DNA of 55,291 bases from Lachnospiraceae bacterium (GTDB lineage Bacteria > Bacillota > Clostridia > Lachnospirales > Lachnospiraceae). The number at the start of each line of letters is the position of its first letter. Positions within the stretch are counted from its first letter, which is position 1. Positions 1 to 6,306 of this stretch are shown here, piece by piece. A model generated the notes under the pieces. It searched no databases. It was given only the letters and a program-made list of their open reading frames with translations, and was not told the origin of the DNA. Location of the stretch: the NCBI GenBank assembly GCA_017453065.1, contig JAFTKW010000022.1:1-55291 (forward strand), in the 5' to 3' direction. Both the position numbers and the translations under genes were made by a program.

Positions 1-1040
1 ACATCGATAAGGCTCCAGAAGAAAGAGAACGTGGTATTACAATCTCTACAGCTCACGTTGAGTATCAGACAGAAAAGCGTCACTATGCTCACGTTGACTG
101 CCCGGGACATGCTGACTACGTTAAGAACATGATTACCGGTGCTGCTCAGATGGACGGCGCTATCCTTATCGTAGCTGCTACAGACGGTGTTATGGCTCAG
201 ACAAAAGAGCACATCCTTCTTTCTCGTCAGGTAGGTGTTCCTTACATCGTAGTATTCATGAACAAATGTGACATGGTAGACGATGAAGAACTTCTTGAAC
301 TCGTTGAAATGGAAATCACAGAACAGCTTGAAGAGTACGGTTTCATGGATTGTCCTATCGTTAAAGGTTCTGGCCTTAGAGCTCTTGAAGATCCAAACGG
401 TCCTTGGGGCGACAAGATTATGGAACTTATGGATACTGTTGACTCTTACATCCCAGATCCAGAACGTGACACAGATAAGCCTTTCCTTATGCCTGTAGAA
501 GACGTATTCACAATCACAGGTCGTGGTACAGTTGCTACTGGTAGAGTAGAGCGTGGTACTCTTAACCTCAACGACGAAGTTGAAATCGTTGGTATCAAAG
601 AAGAAACAAAGAAGACTGTTGTAACAGGTATCGAAATGTTCCGTAAGTTGCTTGACAGCGCTCAGGCTGGTGACAACATCGGTGCTCTCCTTCGTGGTGT
701 TCAGAGAACAGAAATCGAAAGAGGACAGGTTCTTTCTAAACCAGGTTCTGTAAAATGCCATAAGAAATTTACAGCACAGGTTTACGTATTGACAAAAGAA
801 GAAGGTGGACGTCATACTCCTTTCTTCAACAACTATCGTCCACAGTTCTACTTCAGAACAACAGACGTTACAGGTGTATGTAACCTTCCAGCTGGCACAG
901 AAATGTGCATGCCTGGTGACAACGTAGAAATGACAATCGAACTTATCCACCCAATCGCTATGGAGCAGGGTCTTACATTCGCTATTCGTGAAGGCGGACG
1001 TACAGTAGGTTCAGGTCGTGTTGCTACAATCATCGAGTAA
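1..1040 (+). CDS. tuf: Elongation factor Tu, 5' end outside the window
   Basis: EF-Tu is the GTPase that brings aminoacyl-tRNA to the ribosome. The reading frame is open from base 3 and gives about 345 residues of a protein usually near 397 aa, so about 50 N-terminal residues including the P-loop lie outside the window. The effector loop ([10 protein letters not shown]), the G3 motif DCPGH, the G4 motif NKCD and the C-terminal beta-barrel domains are all present. Identity is certain. The last 46 bp, including the stop codon, are repeated at 15954-15999. The 3' end of this copy is therefore probably supplied by the element integrated there, and the encoded C-terminus is unchanged. Confidence 0.99.
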   Translation, partial: IDKAPEERERGITISTAHVEYQTEKRHYAHVDCPGHADYVKNMITGAAQMDGAILIVAATDGVMAQTKEHILLSRQVGVPYIVVFMNKCDMVDDEELLELVEMEITEQLEEYGFMDCPIVKGSGLRALEDPNGPWGDKIMELMDTVDSYIPDPERDTDKPFLMPVEDVFTITGRGTVATGRVERGTLNLNDEVEIVGIKEETKKTVVTGIEMFRKLLDSAQAGDNIGALLRGVQRTEIERGQVLSKPGSVKCHKKFTAQVYVLTKEEGGRHTPFFNNYRPQFYFRTTDVTGVCNLPAGTEMCMPGDNVEMTIELIHPIAMEQGLTFAIREGGRTVGSGRVATIIE

Positions 1041-1041
1041 T
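996..1041 (+). repeat. Left attachment-site repeat in the tuf 3' end
   Basis: These 46 bp cover the last tuf codons and stop and match 15954-15999 exactly. The similarity extends left to 987 (against 15945) with only two mismatches, both at third codon positions (GAA/GAG, GGC/GGT). This is the pattern left when a tyrosine recombinase integrates at the 3' end of a conserved gene and rebuilds it. Confidence 0.93.
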
Positions 1042-1075
1042 CTTTGATGTAGTATCATAGAAACTTAAATACAAG

Positions 1076-1114
1076 CCGCAATTCCTCATTTTATGAGGAG
1101 TTGCGGTTTTCTTT
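1076..1114 (+). terminator. Rho-independent terminator after tuf, carried by the element
   Basis: CCGCAATTCCTCA pairs with TGAGGAGTTGCGG around a short T/A loop (stem 1076-1106, one mismatch region) and is followed by TTTTCTTTT. It lies inside the left attachment repeat boundary, so the element supplies a terminator for the tuf copy it rebuilds. The native tuf terminator is probably the hairpin at 16058-16088. Confidence 0.85.
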
Positions 1115-1138
1115 TGTTAACGGAAGATGGTCGAACAT

Positions 1139-1176
1139 GAAGAAAAGCCCACTTCGAGATTTCTCTCAAAATGGGC
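1139..1176 (-). terminator. Terminator of the XRE repressor gene
   Basis: Read on the minus strand, GCCCA and TGGGC enclose an inner GAGA/TCTC stem and are followed by TTTTCTT. It sits about 80 bp beyond the stop codon of the minus-strand repressor gene and faces the tuf terminator. Confidence 0.75.
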
Positions 1177-1177
1177 T

Positions 1178-1198
1178 CGTGATACGAATTTGATACAC
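1178..1198 (+). repeat. Left-end integrase arm-type site pair (candidate)
   Basis: Two copies of TGATAC start at 1180 and 1191, 11 bp apart. The 21-bp segment matches 15823-15843 near the other end at 17 of 21 positions, including the 11-bp spacing. A pair of short repeats near both att sites is typical of arm-type sites bound by the N-terminal domain of tyrosine integrases. Confidence 0.6.
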
Positions 1199-1257
1199 GG
1201 TAAAAAAACAAACAATTATCCGGTGTATCTGTGGTACGGACATTATATGTATTATTT

Positions 1258-1698
1258 CTAATCATCAGTGTGTGGCCAGTTAATCTTCCATTCAAAATAC
1301 TCTTCTTTGGTAATTTTACCGGAGGCTAAGTCCTCTTTTTTCTTTTTCCAAGTATTCAGGAAATCATCCAGTAAAGAATAATCAAAACCAACAGCGATAT
1401 GTTTCTCGGTAGGGTCCTCAGGATTCGCTACTTCGTAGAGGGGCATGTTGTAGTGCTCGTCCAGTTCAAAGAGTGCATATATCACATCTTCCGCTGCATA
1501 GAGTGAAGGTTCGTAGATGGAGCGGTAATTACAGTCTAAGGCTTTTGCCAGCTCCTGTATCATATCTTCCTTAGGGGTGCGGTTGCCGATTTCGTACTGA
1601 CGGATTCGCACGTCGGATAAGCCAACAGCTTCACCCAGCTGTGCCTGTGTCAATTTGCGGAAATTTCTAATTCGTTTTATTCGTTCACCAATAGCCAT
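1258..1698 (-). CDS. XRE-family repressor of the element's integration module
   Basis: This is a 146-aa DNA-binding protein with an N-terminal Cro/CI-type helix-turn-helix (about residues 3-60: GERIKRIRNFRKLTQAQLG) and a C-terminal acidic and aromatic domain of about 80 residues that I do not recognise. I chose the ATG at 1698 because GGAAGGAG lies 6-10 bp upstream; the longer frame to 1755 has no ribosome binding site. It is divergent from the excisionase and integrase genes, and the interval between them holds repeated AACATAAATGTTACT-like boxes. It probably represses xis-int and itself. Similar proteins are common at this position in Clostridial elements. Confidence 0.85.
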   Translation of the reverse strand: MAIGERIKRIRNFRKLTQAQLGEAVGLSDVRIRQYEIGNRTPKEDMIQELAKALDCNYRSIYEPSLYAAEDVIYALFELDEHYNMPLYEVANPEDPTEKHIAVGFDYSLLDDFLNTWKKKKEDLASGKITKEEYFEWKINWPHTDD

Positions 1699-1721
1699 CG
1701 TGTAACTCCTTCCAATTGAAT

Positions 1722-1955
1722 AGTAACAATATCGTTTCTGATAATACAATAACATAAATGTTACTGTATGGCAAACAGAAAATTCTAAAAATCGGGACAG
1801 AATCTAGAGTCGGTTGTGCAGATGAGAGATTTGTATAAAATGAAGCATTTTTTACACGTGAAAAAGTTTTTCGACAATCTCTTGACAGAAACATATATGT
1901 TACTATATAATCAAAAATACAAACAGTAACGCAAATGTTACTAAAATGCAAAAAC
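1722..1955. promoter_or_regulatory. Divergent control region with operator repeats and xis-int promoter
   Basis: A consensus promoter TTGACA (1882-1887), 18-bp spacer, TATAAT (1906-1911) reads toward xis. Boxes ending in ATGTTACT occur near 1750-1770, overlapping the promoter near 1895-1905, and near 1925-1945. A partial copy (AGTAACAATA) lies just upstream of the repressor start. Their position on both divergent starts makes them the likely operators of the adjacent XRE protein. Confidence 0.7.
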
Positions 1956-1969
1956 AGGAGGTGGGCAGT

Positions 1970-1990
1970 ATGAGCAAGGAGCGTACATAA
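1970..1990 (+). CDS. Six-codon leader ORF upstream of xis
   Basis: ATG AGC AAG GAG CGT ACA TAA encodes MSKERT behind a very strong AGGAGG. A second strong Shine-Dalgarno follows 17 bp after the stop and serves xis. It may be a translated leader or simply a remnant. No function can be assigned. Confidence 0.35.
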   Translation: MSKERT

Positions 1991-2014
1991 GATTAGCGGA
2001 AAGGAGGAAGGAGT

Positions 2015-2200
2015 ATGACGAAACGCTATTTATCTGCTAAGGAAGTTGCAGAACTTCTGGGAATTGCAGAATCAACCGTTTACGCAGTCATCCGAGAGTG
2101 GAACAAGGAGCTTAAGAGTGAAGGTTACTTCACTAAGGCGGGTTCCGTTCTCAGAGCCTACTTCGAAAAGAAGTGCTACGGATTTAGCGAAGCGCAATAG
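2015..2200 (+). CDS. xis: Excisionase-like small DNA-binding protein
   Basis: This 61-aa protein has a MerR/HTH_17-type winged helix (YLSAKEVAELLGIAESTVY) like the excisionases of Clostridial mobile elements, which bend att DNA and push the integrase toward excision. It starts at an ATG behind AAAGGAGGAAGGAG. It lies 68 bp upstream of the integrase on the same strand, downstream of the regulated promoter at 1882-1911. The C-terminal half (VLRAYFEKKCYGFSEAQ) is unremarkable. The excisionase role is inferred from family and position. Confidence 0.75.
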   Translation: MTKRYLSAKEVAELLGIAESTVYAVIREWNKELKSEGYFTKAGSVLRAYFEKKCYGFSEAQ

Positions 2201-2221
2201 ATGAACTTTGATAACTGAATA

Positions 2222-2247
2222 GGCGTACCCGGGCAACCGGGTGTGCC
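2222..2247 (+). other. GC-rich hairpin with GNRA loop between xis and int
   Basis: GGCGTACCCGG and CCGGGTGTGCC form an 11-bp stem (two G-U pairs) closed by a GCAA loop. There is no T-run, so it is not a terminator. It ends 21 bp before the integrase start and may tune int translation or mRNA stability. Confidence 0.5.
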
Positions 2248-2268
2248 GCACATGGAGAAAGAGAGGTA

Positions 2269-3402
2269 ATGATTATGCCGGTTTATAAAGATGAACAAAG
2301 AGGCACCTGGTATTTTAAATGTAACTATCGTGATTGGCAGGGTGAGACTAGGACGAAGCTGAAGCGAGGATTTGCTACCAAGAGGGAAGCTCAGCAGGGT
2401 GAGCGTGAGTTTCTTGATATGCAGAGCGGCAATATGAATATGAAGCTGTCCGCCTTTGCGGAAGTCTACTTTAATGATAAGGGTACGAGACTGAAGGAGC
2501 GTTCCATCATGACGAAGCGGACCCTGATTGAAACCAAGATAATTCCTTACTTCGGTGAGAAGTCCATGAATGAGATTACGGCGGTGGATATCATCAAGTG
2601 GCAGAATCTTCTGATGAAGCAGGAGTATTCGCCAACGTATCTGAGGATGATACAGAACCAGCTGACGGCGCTGTTTAACCACGCAGAGAGGTTTTATGAT
2701 TTGCGGGACAATCCTTGTAAGAAGGTAGATAAGATGGGCAGGTCAAATGCCAAGGAATTAAATTTCTGGACTAAGGATGAGTACGAGGTTTTCCTTGAAA
2801 CATTTGCTGAGGGAGATGAAATGTACCGACTGATTTTCCAGATGTTATTCTGGCTGGGATGCAGAATCGGAGAAGCGCTGGCGCTGACAAGCTCGGATAT
2901 CGATGTGGAGAAGGCAACCATAAGTGTCACCAAGACCTATTACCGAAGGAATAAAACCGATTATATCACTTCACCAAAAACGGAGAGTTCCAATCGTAAG
3001 ATTACCATTCCGAAGTTCCTGCAAGGGGAGATAAAAGAATATCTGGACAGGCAGTATGAGCTAGCACCGGATGAGCGAATCTTTCCGATCACGGACAGAG
3101 CGGTTCAGAAGAAGATGAAGCAAAAGACGGAAGAGGCGAAGCTAAAGCCTATCCGTGTGCATGATCTTCGTCACAGTCACATAGCCTTGTTAATTGAGAA
3201 GGGGCTGCAACCTCTAGTTATTGCACAGCGAGTGGGACACGACTCCGTAAATACTACCATGAACATTTACGGGCACCTGTATCCTAACAAGCAGAAGGAA
3301 GTGGCAGACCTGCTCAATGCCGAGGCTACCGGAGAGCTGGAAAACAATCTGGTGGATATGGCAACGGAGATGCGTTTTCGAAAGGCAGGTGGCTGGTCAT
3401 GA
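2269..3402 (+). CDS. int: Tyrosine recombinase (integrase) of the element
   Basis: This 377-aa site-specific recombinase integrates and excises the element at tuf. It has an N-terminal arm-binding domain (about 5-50: RGTWYFKCNYRDWQG), a SAM-like core-binding domain (about 60-150) and a catalytic domain with R199 (GCRIGEAL), H298 and R301 (HDLRH), H324 (VGHDSV) and the nucleophile Y334 (NIYGH), so it appears intact. The start may be ATG 2269, or ATG 2275 (MPVYKDE), which is better spaced from GAGAGG. The 46-bp tuf repeats are its likely core sites and the TGATAC repeats at both ends its likely arm sites. Confidence 0.95.
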   Translation: MIMPVYKDEQRGTWYFKCNYRDWQGETRTKLKRGFATKREAQQGEREFLDMQSGNMNMKLSAFAEVYFNDKGTRLKERSIMTKRTLIETKIIPYFGEKSMNEITAVDIIKWQNLLMKQEYSPTYLRMIQNQLTALFNHAERFYDLRDNPCKKVDKMGRSNAKELNFWTKDEYEVFLETFAEGDEMYRLIFQMLFWLGCRIGEALALTSSDIDVEKATISVTKTYYRRNKTDYITSPKTESSNRKITIPKFLQGEIKEYLDRQYELAPDERIFPITDRAVQKKMKQKTEEAKLKPIRVHDLRHSHIALLIEKGLQPLVIAQRVGHDSVNTTMNIYGHLYPNKQKEVADLLNAEATGELENNLVDMATEMRFRKAGGWS

Positions 3403-3641
3403 GAATGGTAAGAGGATTTTACAACCAGCAGAATAATACGGTGAATGTGATTCACTACGATACTAATTATGTGATTAGTCTTGATTGTGGGAAATGGGAG
3501 CAGGGTCTTCGGACCACTCCCAACTCCCAAGGAAAGATGGATGCACTGGCTATTGAGAACCCGGTGGAGTATGTGAGAATGATGCTTAACGGGGAGATGC
3601 AGGTGTGGCTGGATGCGTTGGATGACCTGAGCGTATGGTAG
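3399..3641 (+). CDS. Small conserved-looking protein coupled to int
   Basis: This 80-aa protein starts at ATG 3399, overlapping the integrase stop by four bases (ATGA), which suggests translational coupling. It is slightly acidic, with YDTNYVISLDCGKWEQGLR in the middle and an EYVRMMLNGEMQVW helix near the end. It has no signal peptide, membrane segment or motif I can name. I recall similar ORFs after integrases in Lachnospiraceae elements, possibly of the DUF6061 type, but I cannot confirm that. Confidence 0.6.
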   Translation: MRMVRGFYNQQNNTVNVIHYDTNYVISLDCGKWEQGLRTTPNSQGKMDALAIENPVEYVRMMLNGEMQVWLDALDDLSVW

Positions 3642-3645
3642 GACG

Positions 3646-3838
3646 AAAGTGGAGCCATTTCACAAAAGGTGCTCCAAAAAGTGGAGCCATAATCGAAAAG
3701 TGGCGTCAAAAAGTGGAGCACCTTTTCAGAGGAGAGGATTTTCCAATATAAATAGGTGAGTCACAAAGTGGAGCCATAATTGAAAAGTGACGCCACAAAG
3801 TGGAGCCGTTTTTCAAAAAGGGAGACGAAAGTGGCACA
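3646..3838 (+). repeat. Repeat array with 32-bp period (AAAGTGGAGCC boxes)
   Basis: The box AAAGTGGAGCC (one copy ends CA) starts at 3646, 3678, 3710, 3765 and 3797, with three exact 32-bp steps. A related AAAGTGGCAC follows about 31 bp after the last. Between boxes lie AAAAGTGGCG or AAAAGTGACGCC half-boxes. Thirty-two bp is close to three helical turns, so all boxes face one side of the helix. No ribosome binding site or plausible protein covers the stretch. It resembles an iteron array bound by a replication or mobilization protein. Confidence 0.75.
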
Positions 3839-3972
3839 CCTGTGGATAGAGGATTTCCGGTTGGTGCCAAGAATAAAAATATCCCTAAGGAATGCACCAA
3901 CATACAGCTGTGAATACCGGTGGCTGGCAGATAATTTTACCAAATGGCGGTAGGAGCAGATGTATTCGAGGT

Positions 3973-4019
3973 CAAGCGACGGAACGCTTGCCCCGTTTGT
4001 GTTTGGGGTACCCCCAAAC
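3973..4019 (+). other. Candidate origin of transfer (two inverted repeats)
   Basis: CAAGCG (3973-3978) and CGCTTG (3985-3990) are separated by six bases. Then GTTTGGGG (4001-4008) and CCCCAAAC (4012-4019) are separated by TAC. The spacer between the two hairpins is GC-rich. Tandem hairpins directly upstream of a relaxase gene are the usual form of oriT. The nick site is not identifiable by eye, and the sequence does not obviously match the classic pMV158 oriT. Confidence 0.5.
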
Positions 4020-4088
4020 CAATAAAAGGACATTACTTTAGGGGAAGAGGAGAGTATGGGGGAACCCAAAGAAAGGAGGAAGACGACC

Positions 4089-4154
4089 ATGAGCAGAGAT
4101 TTCTTAAGGAAGCTATTAATAAAACTAAATACAGATAAGAAGAGAGGGATTTGA
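4089..4154 (+). CDS. 21-aa ORF coupled to the relaxase gene
   Basis: It starts at ATG behind AAAGAAAGGAGGA and encodes a very basic peptide (MSRDFLRKLLIKLNTDKKRG plus I). Its TGA stop overlaps the relaxase ATG in the arrangement TGATG. The Shine-Dalgarno is much stronger than that of the relaxase, so ribosomes finishing here probably reinitiate on the relaxase. It may be only a coupling device or a small DNA-binding accessory peptide. Confidence 0.55.
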   Translation: MSRDFLRKLLIKLNTDKKRGI

Positions 4155-5650
4155 TGACAGGTAAGAAAGAGAAGACCATCAGTGGTGCAATGTACAGCGC
4201 ACCGAATCTGGAGCACAATCTTAGAACCCACATTCCGCCAAACTCTGTGGAGGAGCGACGGCATTTAAACATGGTATATACAGATGATTGGGGGATTACC
4301 CTGCAGCAGGTATATGAAAAGTTATTTGCCGAGCATTACCGAGTGTGGCGTGAGCGGGAAATCAAGAAAGGGCGCGGAAAAAGATTTCCACCGACCTATT
4401 ATGAGAAGATTGAGCAGGATAAGCAGAAACACCTTTGCTACGAGATTATCTGGCAGATAGGGGATATGCGGGACACGGGTTTCGTGTATAAACCGGAGGA
4501 TGCGAATCGGGCGCAGGATTTGTTGGATGAATTTGCAAAGTATCTGTTGGAACTGCCGGAGGTATGTGTGGTAACGGAGAAGGAGCTGAATGATCCGAAC
4601 TGGAAGCCAACATTTGACGCAGGACTGATTGTCCACCACATGGTTTATCACGGGGATGAAAATTCTCCCCACATTCACATGACCTATATTCCATATACAA
4701 CCAACTCCTCAAAAGGGGCACCGGTCCAGAATGCATTTGCACAGACCTTCAGGGATTTGGGGTACCCTACCACCATGAAGCAGGCGGTAACCGAGACCGG
4801 TGATTTGGTCTGGCAGAAGGATGAGGATGGCAACCTGAAGCCGCAGATGAAGCGTGACCGTTACGGTGGCGCCGATTGGGTGGAAACACAGAAGGCGGTG
4901 CTTCAGGAGAAGATGCTAAAGGAGTTTGGTTGGGAGCGTTTTTACAAAGGCTCCAATCCGAGAGGAAATCTTACCTTGTCGGACTACCGCAGGGAAAAGG
5001 CGGCAGAGATGGCGAAGGAAGAGGAACGGAAACTTGAGGATATTAAGGATAAGGTTACAGCCGGACTGGCTACCATTCAGGCACAGGCGGAGCAGATGGA
5101 GGCGATACTGGAGTCTTTGGATAAGGGAGCAGAAGCAGAGCGGCAGTTGTCAGTTAGGATTACTGATAAGAATGTGGAACTGAATGAAGTGCTACAGGAT
5201 TTGACGGATAAAAGCTATAAGCTGGATGAAGTGAAGCAGGACCTTAAGGATAAAAGTAATGAGTTGGATGAAGTTCATCAGGCTCTTACAAATAAAAAGA
5301 ATGAGGTCTGGGAGCAGGAGAAACAGCTTGAGAGCATCAAGGAGGATGCGGACGAAGCGATGCAGAAGGCAAAGCTTGCGGGAAATCTCATCGAGTATTT
5401 TAAGGGTACTAATTCCGGTGAGCGGGAGCAGGCATACTTTGATAAGATGCTGGACCTTAAATACGAGAATGAGTGTCTGAAGCGAGAGAATCAGGAGCTG
5501 AAAGCCGAGAACCGAACGCTCAAAGCGAAACTGGAAAAAGCATATGAATTCATGAGGCAGTTTACCATCAACGGAATGAATATGCTGGAACACTTCTTGC
5601 GGAGCATCGGTGAGTGGGTACAGCAGAAGGTGGCTGAAATGAGTAGGTAA
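4154..5650 (+). CDS. MobV-type relaxase (mobilization protein)
   Basis: This 498-aa relaxase should nick oriT and pilot the strand into a recipient with a borrowed secretion system. The catalytic metal-binding motif of the MobV/Pre family, HxDExxPHxH, is clear (HGDENSPHIH, H166 to H175), preceded by the N-terminal segment with conserved HN residues. Residues about 280-480 form a long coiled coil with heptads and repeated blocks (LTDKSYKLDEV, LKDKSNELDEV, LTNKKNEVWEQ). I use ATG 4154 because it overlaps the stop of the 21-codon ORF; the TTG three bases upstream is less likely. No coupling-protein gene is present. Confidence 0.9.
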   Translation: MTGKKEKTISGAMYSAPNLEHNLRTHIPPNSVEERRHLNMVYTDDWGITLQQVYEKLFAEHYRVWREREIKKGRGKRFPPTYYEKIEQDKQKHLCYEIIWQIGDMRDTGFVYKPEDANRAQDLLDEFAKYLLELPEVCVVTEKELNDPNWKPTFDAGLIVHHMVYHGDENSPHIHMTYIPYTTNSSKGAPVQNAFAQTFRDLGYPTTMKQAVTETGDLVWQKDEDGNLKPQMKRDRYGGADWVETQKAVLQEKMLKEFGWERFYKGSNPRGNLTLSDYRREKAAEMAKEEERKLEDIKDKVTAGLATIQAQAEQMEAILESLDKGAEAERQLSVRITDKNVELNEVLQDLTDKSYKLDEVKQDLKDKSNELDEVHQALTNKKNEVWEQEKQLESIKEDADEAMQKAKLAGNLIEYFKGTNSGEREQAYFDKMLDLKYENECLKRENQELKAENRTLKAKLEKAYEFMRQFTINGMNMLEHFLRSIGEWVQQKVAEMSR

Positions 5651-5710
5651 GAAGCTTAACAAATGGGGGAAGGGGTGTGAAAGCACTTCTTCTTCTTTTG
5701 TAAAATAGTA

Positions 5711-5816
5711 TGTTGGAAAAGTGCGTCGGAAAAATATGTTTTATGTTGGAAAGTCCCGCATAGATTGAGAAAGTATGTTGGAAATGTATGTGGGAAATGT
5801 GGGAGGTGTGTTGGAA
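5711..5816 (+). repeat. Second repeat array, 32-33-bp period (TGTTGGAA boxes)
   Basis: TGTTGGAA starts at 5711, 5744, 5776 and 5809, steps of 33, 32 and 33 bp. Related boxes (GTCGGAAA near 5725, TGTGGGAA at 5789) lie about 13-15 bp after some copies. The array follows the relaxase gene and mirrors, with a different box, the 32-bp-period array upstream of it. No credible protein covers it. Confidence 0.65.
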
Positions 5817-5924
5817 TGGGATGAGGTTAGCTGAAATTGGGTGATTAAAAACAAATCCGTTCAAGGGGAATTTGGATATTCAGTCTATAGTAAGATCAAT
5901 TGTTATGTTATTGGAATTAAATAT

Positions 5925-5999
5925 AATATCAAGAATGTTTTGATATATATCAAGATATTCTTGAATTTTAGAATCTGAAATTATATAATATTATATATG
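5925..5999 (+). promoter_or_regulatory. AT-rich control region with palindromic box upstream of the cargo
   Basis: TCAAGATATTCTTGA (5950-5964) is a perfect palindrome with a 3-bp centre. A half-site with the same core, ATCAAGAAT, lies at 5928-5936. They precede the small Cro/C-like gene and are likely operator sites for it, by analogy with restriction controller proteins. From about 5870 the base composition drops sharply, marking the start of the cargo. Confidence 0.5.
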
Positions 6000-6027
6000 A
6001 TATTTTATTAGCTGTTGAATCTGGAGG

Positions 6028-6255
6028 ATGAGAATGAATAATCAAGTGTTAGTTAATTATAATAAACTTTGGAAAAGACTTATAGATAAAAATATGAATA
6101 AAACAAAATTAAGAGAAAAGGCCCAGATTAGTACAAATGCAATTGCAAAGTTAGGAAAAAATGAATTTGTTTCTATGGAGACATTGGCGAAAATTTGTAT
6201 TGCTCTGGAGTGTGGAGTTGATGATATTTTAGAATTTACTATGAATGAAAAATAA
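6028..6255 (+). CDS. Cro/C-like controller of the restriction locus
   Basis: This 75-aa helix-turn-helix protein (HTH_26 type; KTKLREKAQISTNAIAKLGKNEFVSMETLAKICIAL) ends in the typical GVDDILEF segment. Two methionines at the start (MRMNN) are both possible; GGAGG lies 5-10 bp upstream. Such single-domain regulators often precede methylase or single-chain restriction genes, where they delay nuclease expression until DNA is methylated. Its own operator is probably the palindrome at 5950-5964. The gene is as AT-rich as the restriction gene 51 bp downstream. Confidence 0.8.
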   Translation: MRMNNQVLVNYNKLWKRLIDKNMNKTKLREKAQISTNAIAKLGKNEFVSMETLAKICIALECGVDDILEFTMNEK

Positions 6256-6306
6256 ATTTAAAGCGAGAAGTGACAGTATATAATAAATATAAGGAGATGC
6301 GTATAT

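Noticed and set aside
1041-1120. Displaced native downstream region of tuf
   Set aside because: It lies inside the element boundary defined by the repeats, so the terminator here is more simply the element's own.
3944-4138. 64-codon frame across the candidate oriT
   Set aside because: It spans two inverted repeats, lacks a ribosome binding site, and overlaps the better supported 21-codon ORF.
3706-4272. Long minus-strand frames over the repeat array and relaxase start
   Set aside because: They are produced by the repeat boxes and by the shadow of the relaxase gene; no ribosome binding sites or recognisable domains.
3646-5816. CRISPR array as an explanation of the 32-bp-period repeats
   Set aside because: The conserved box is only 8-11 bp, the intervals are partly similar to each other, and no cas genes are present.
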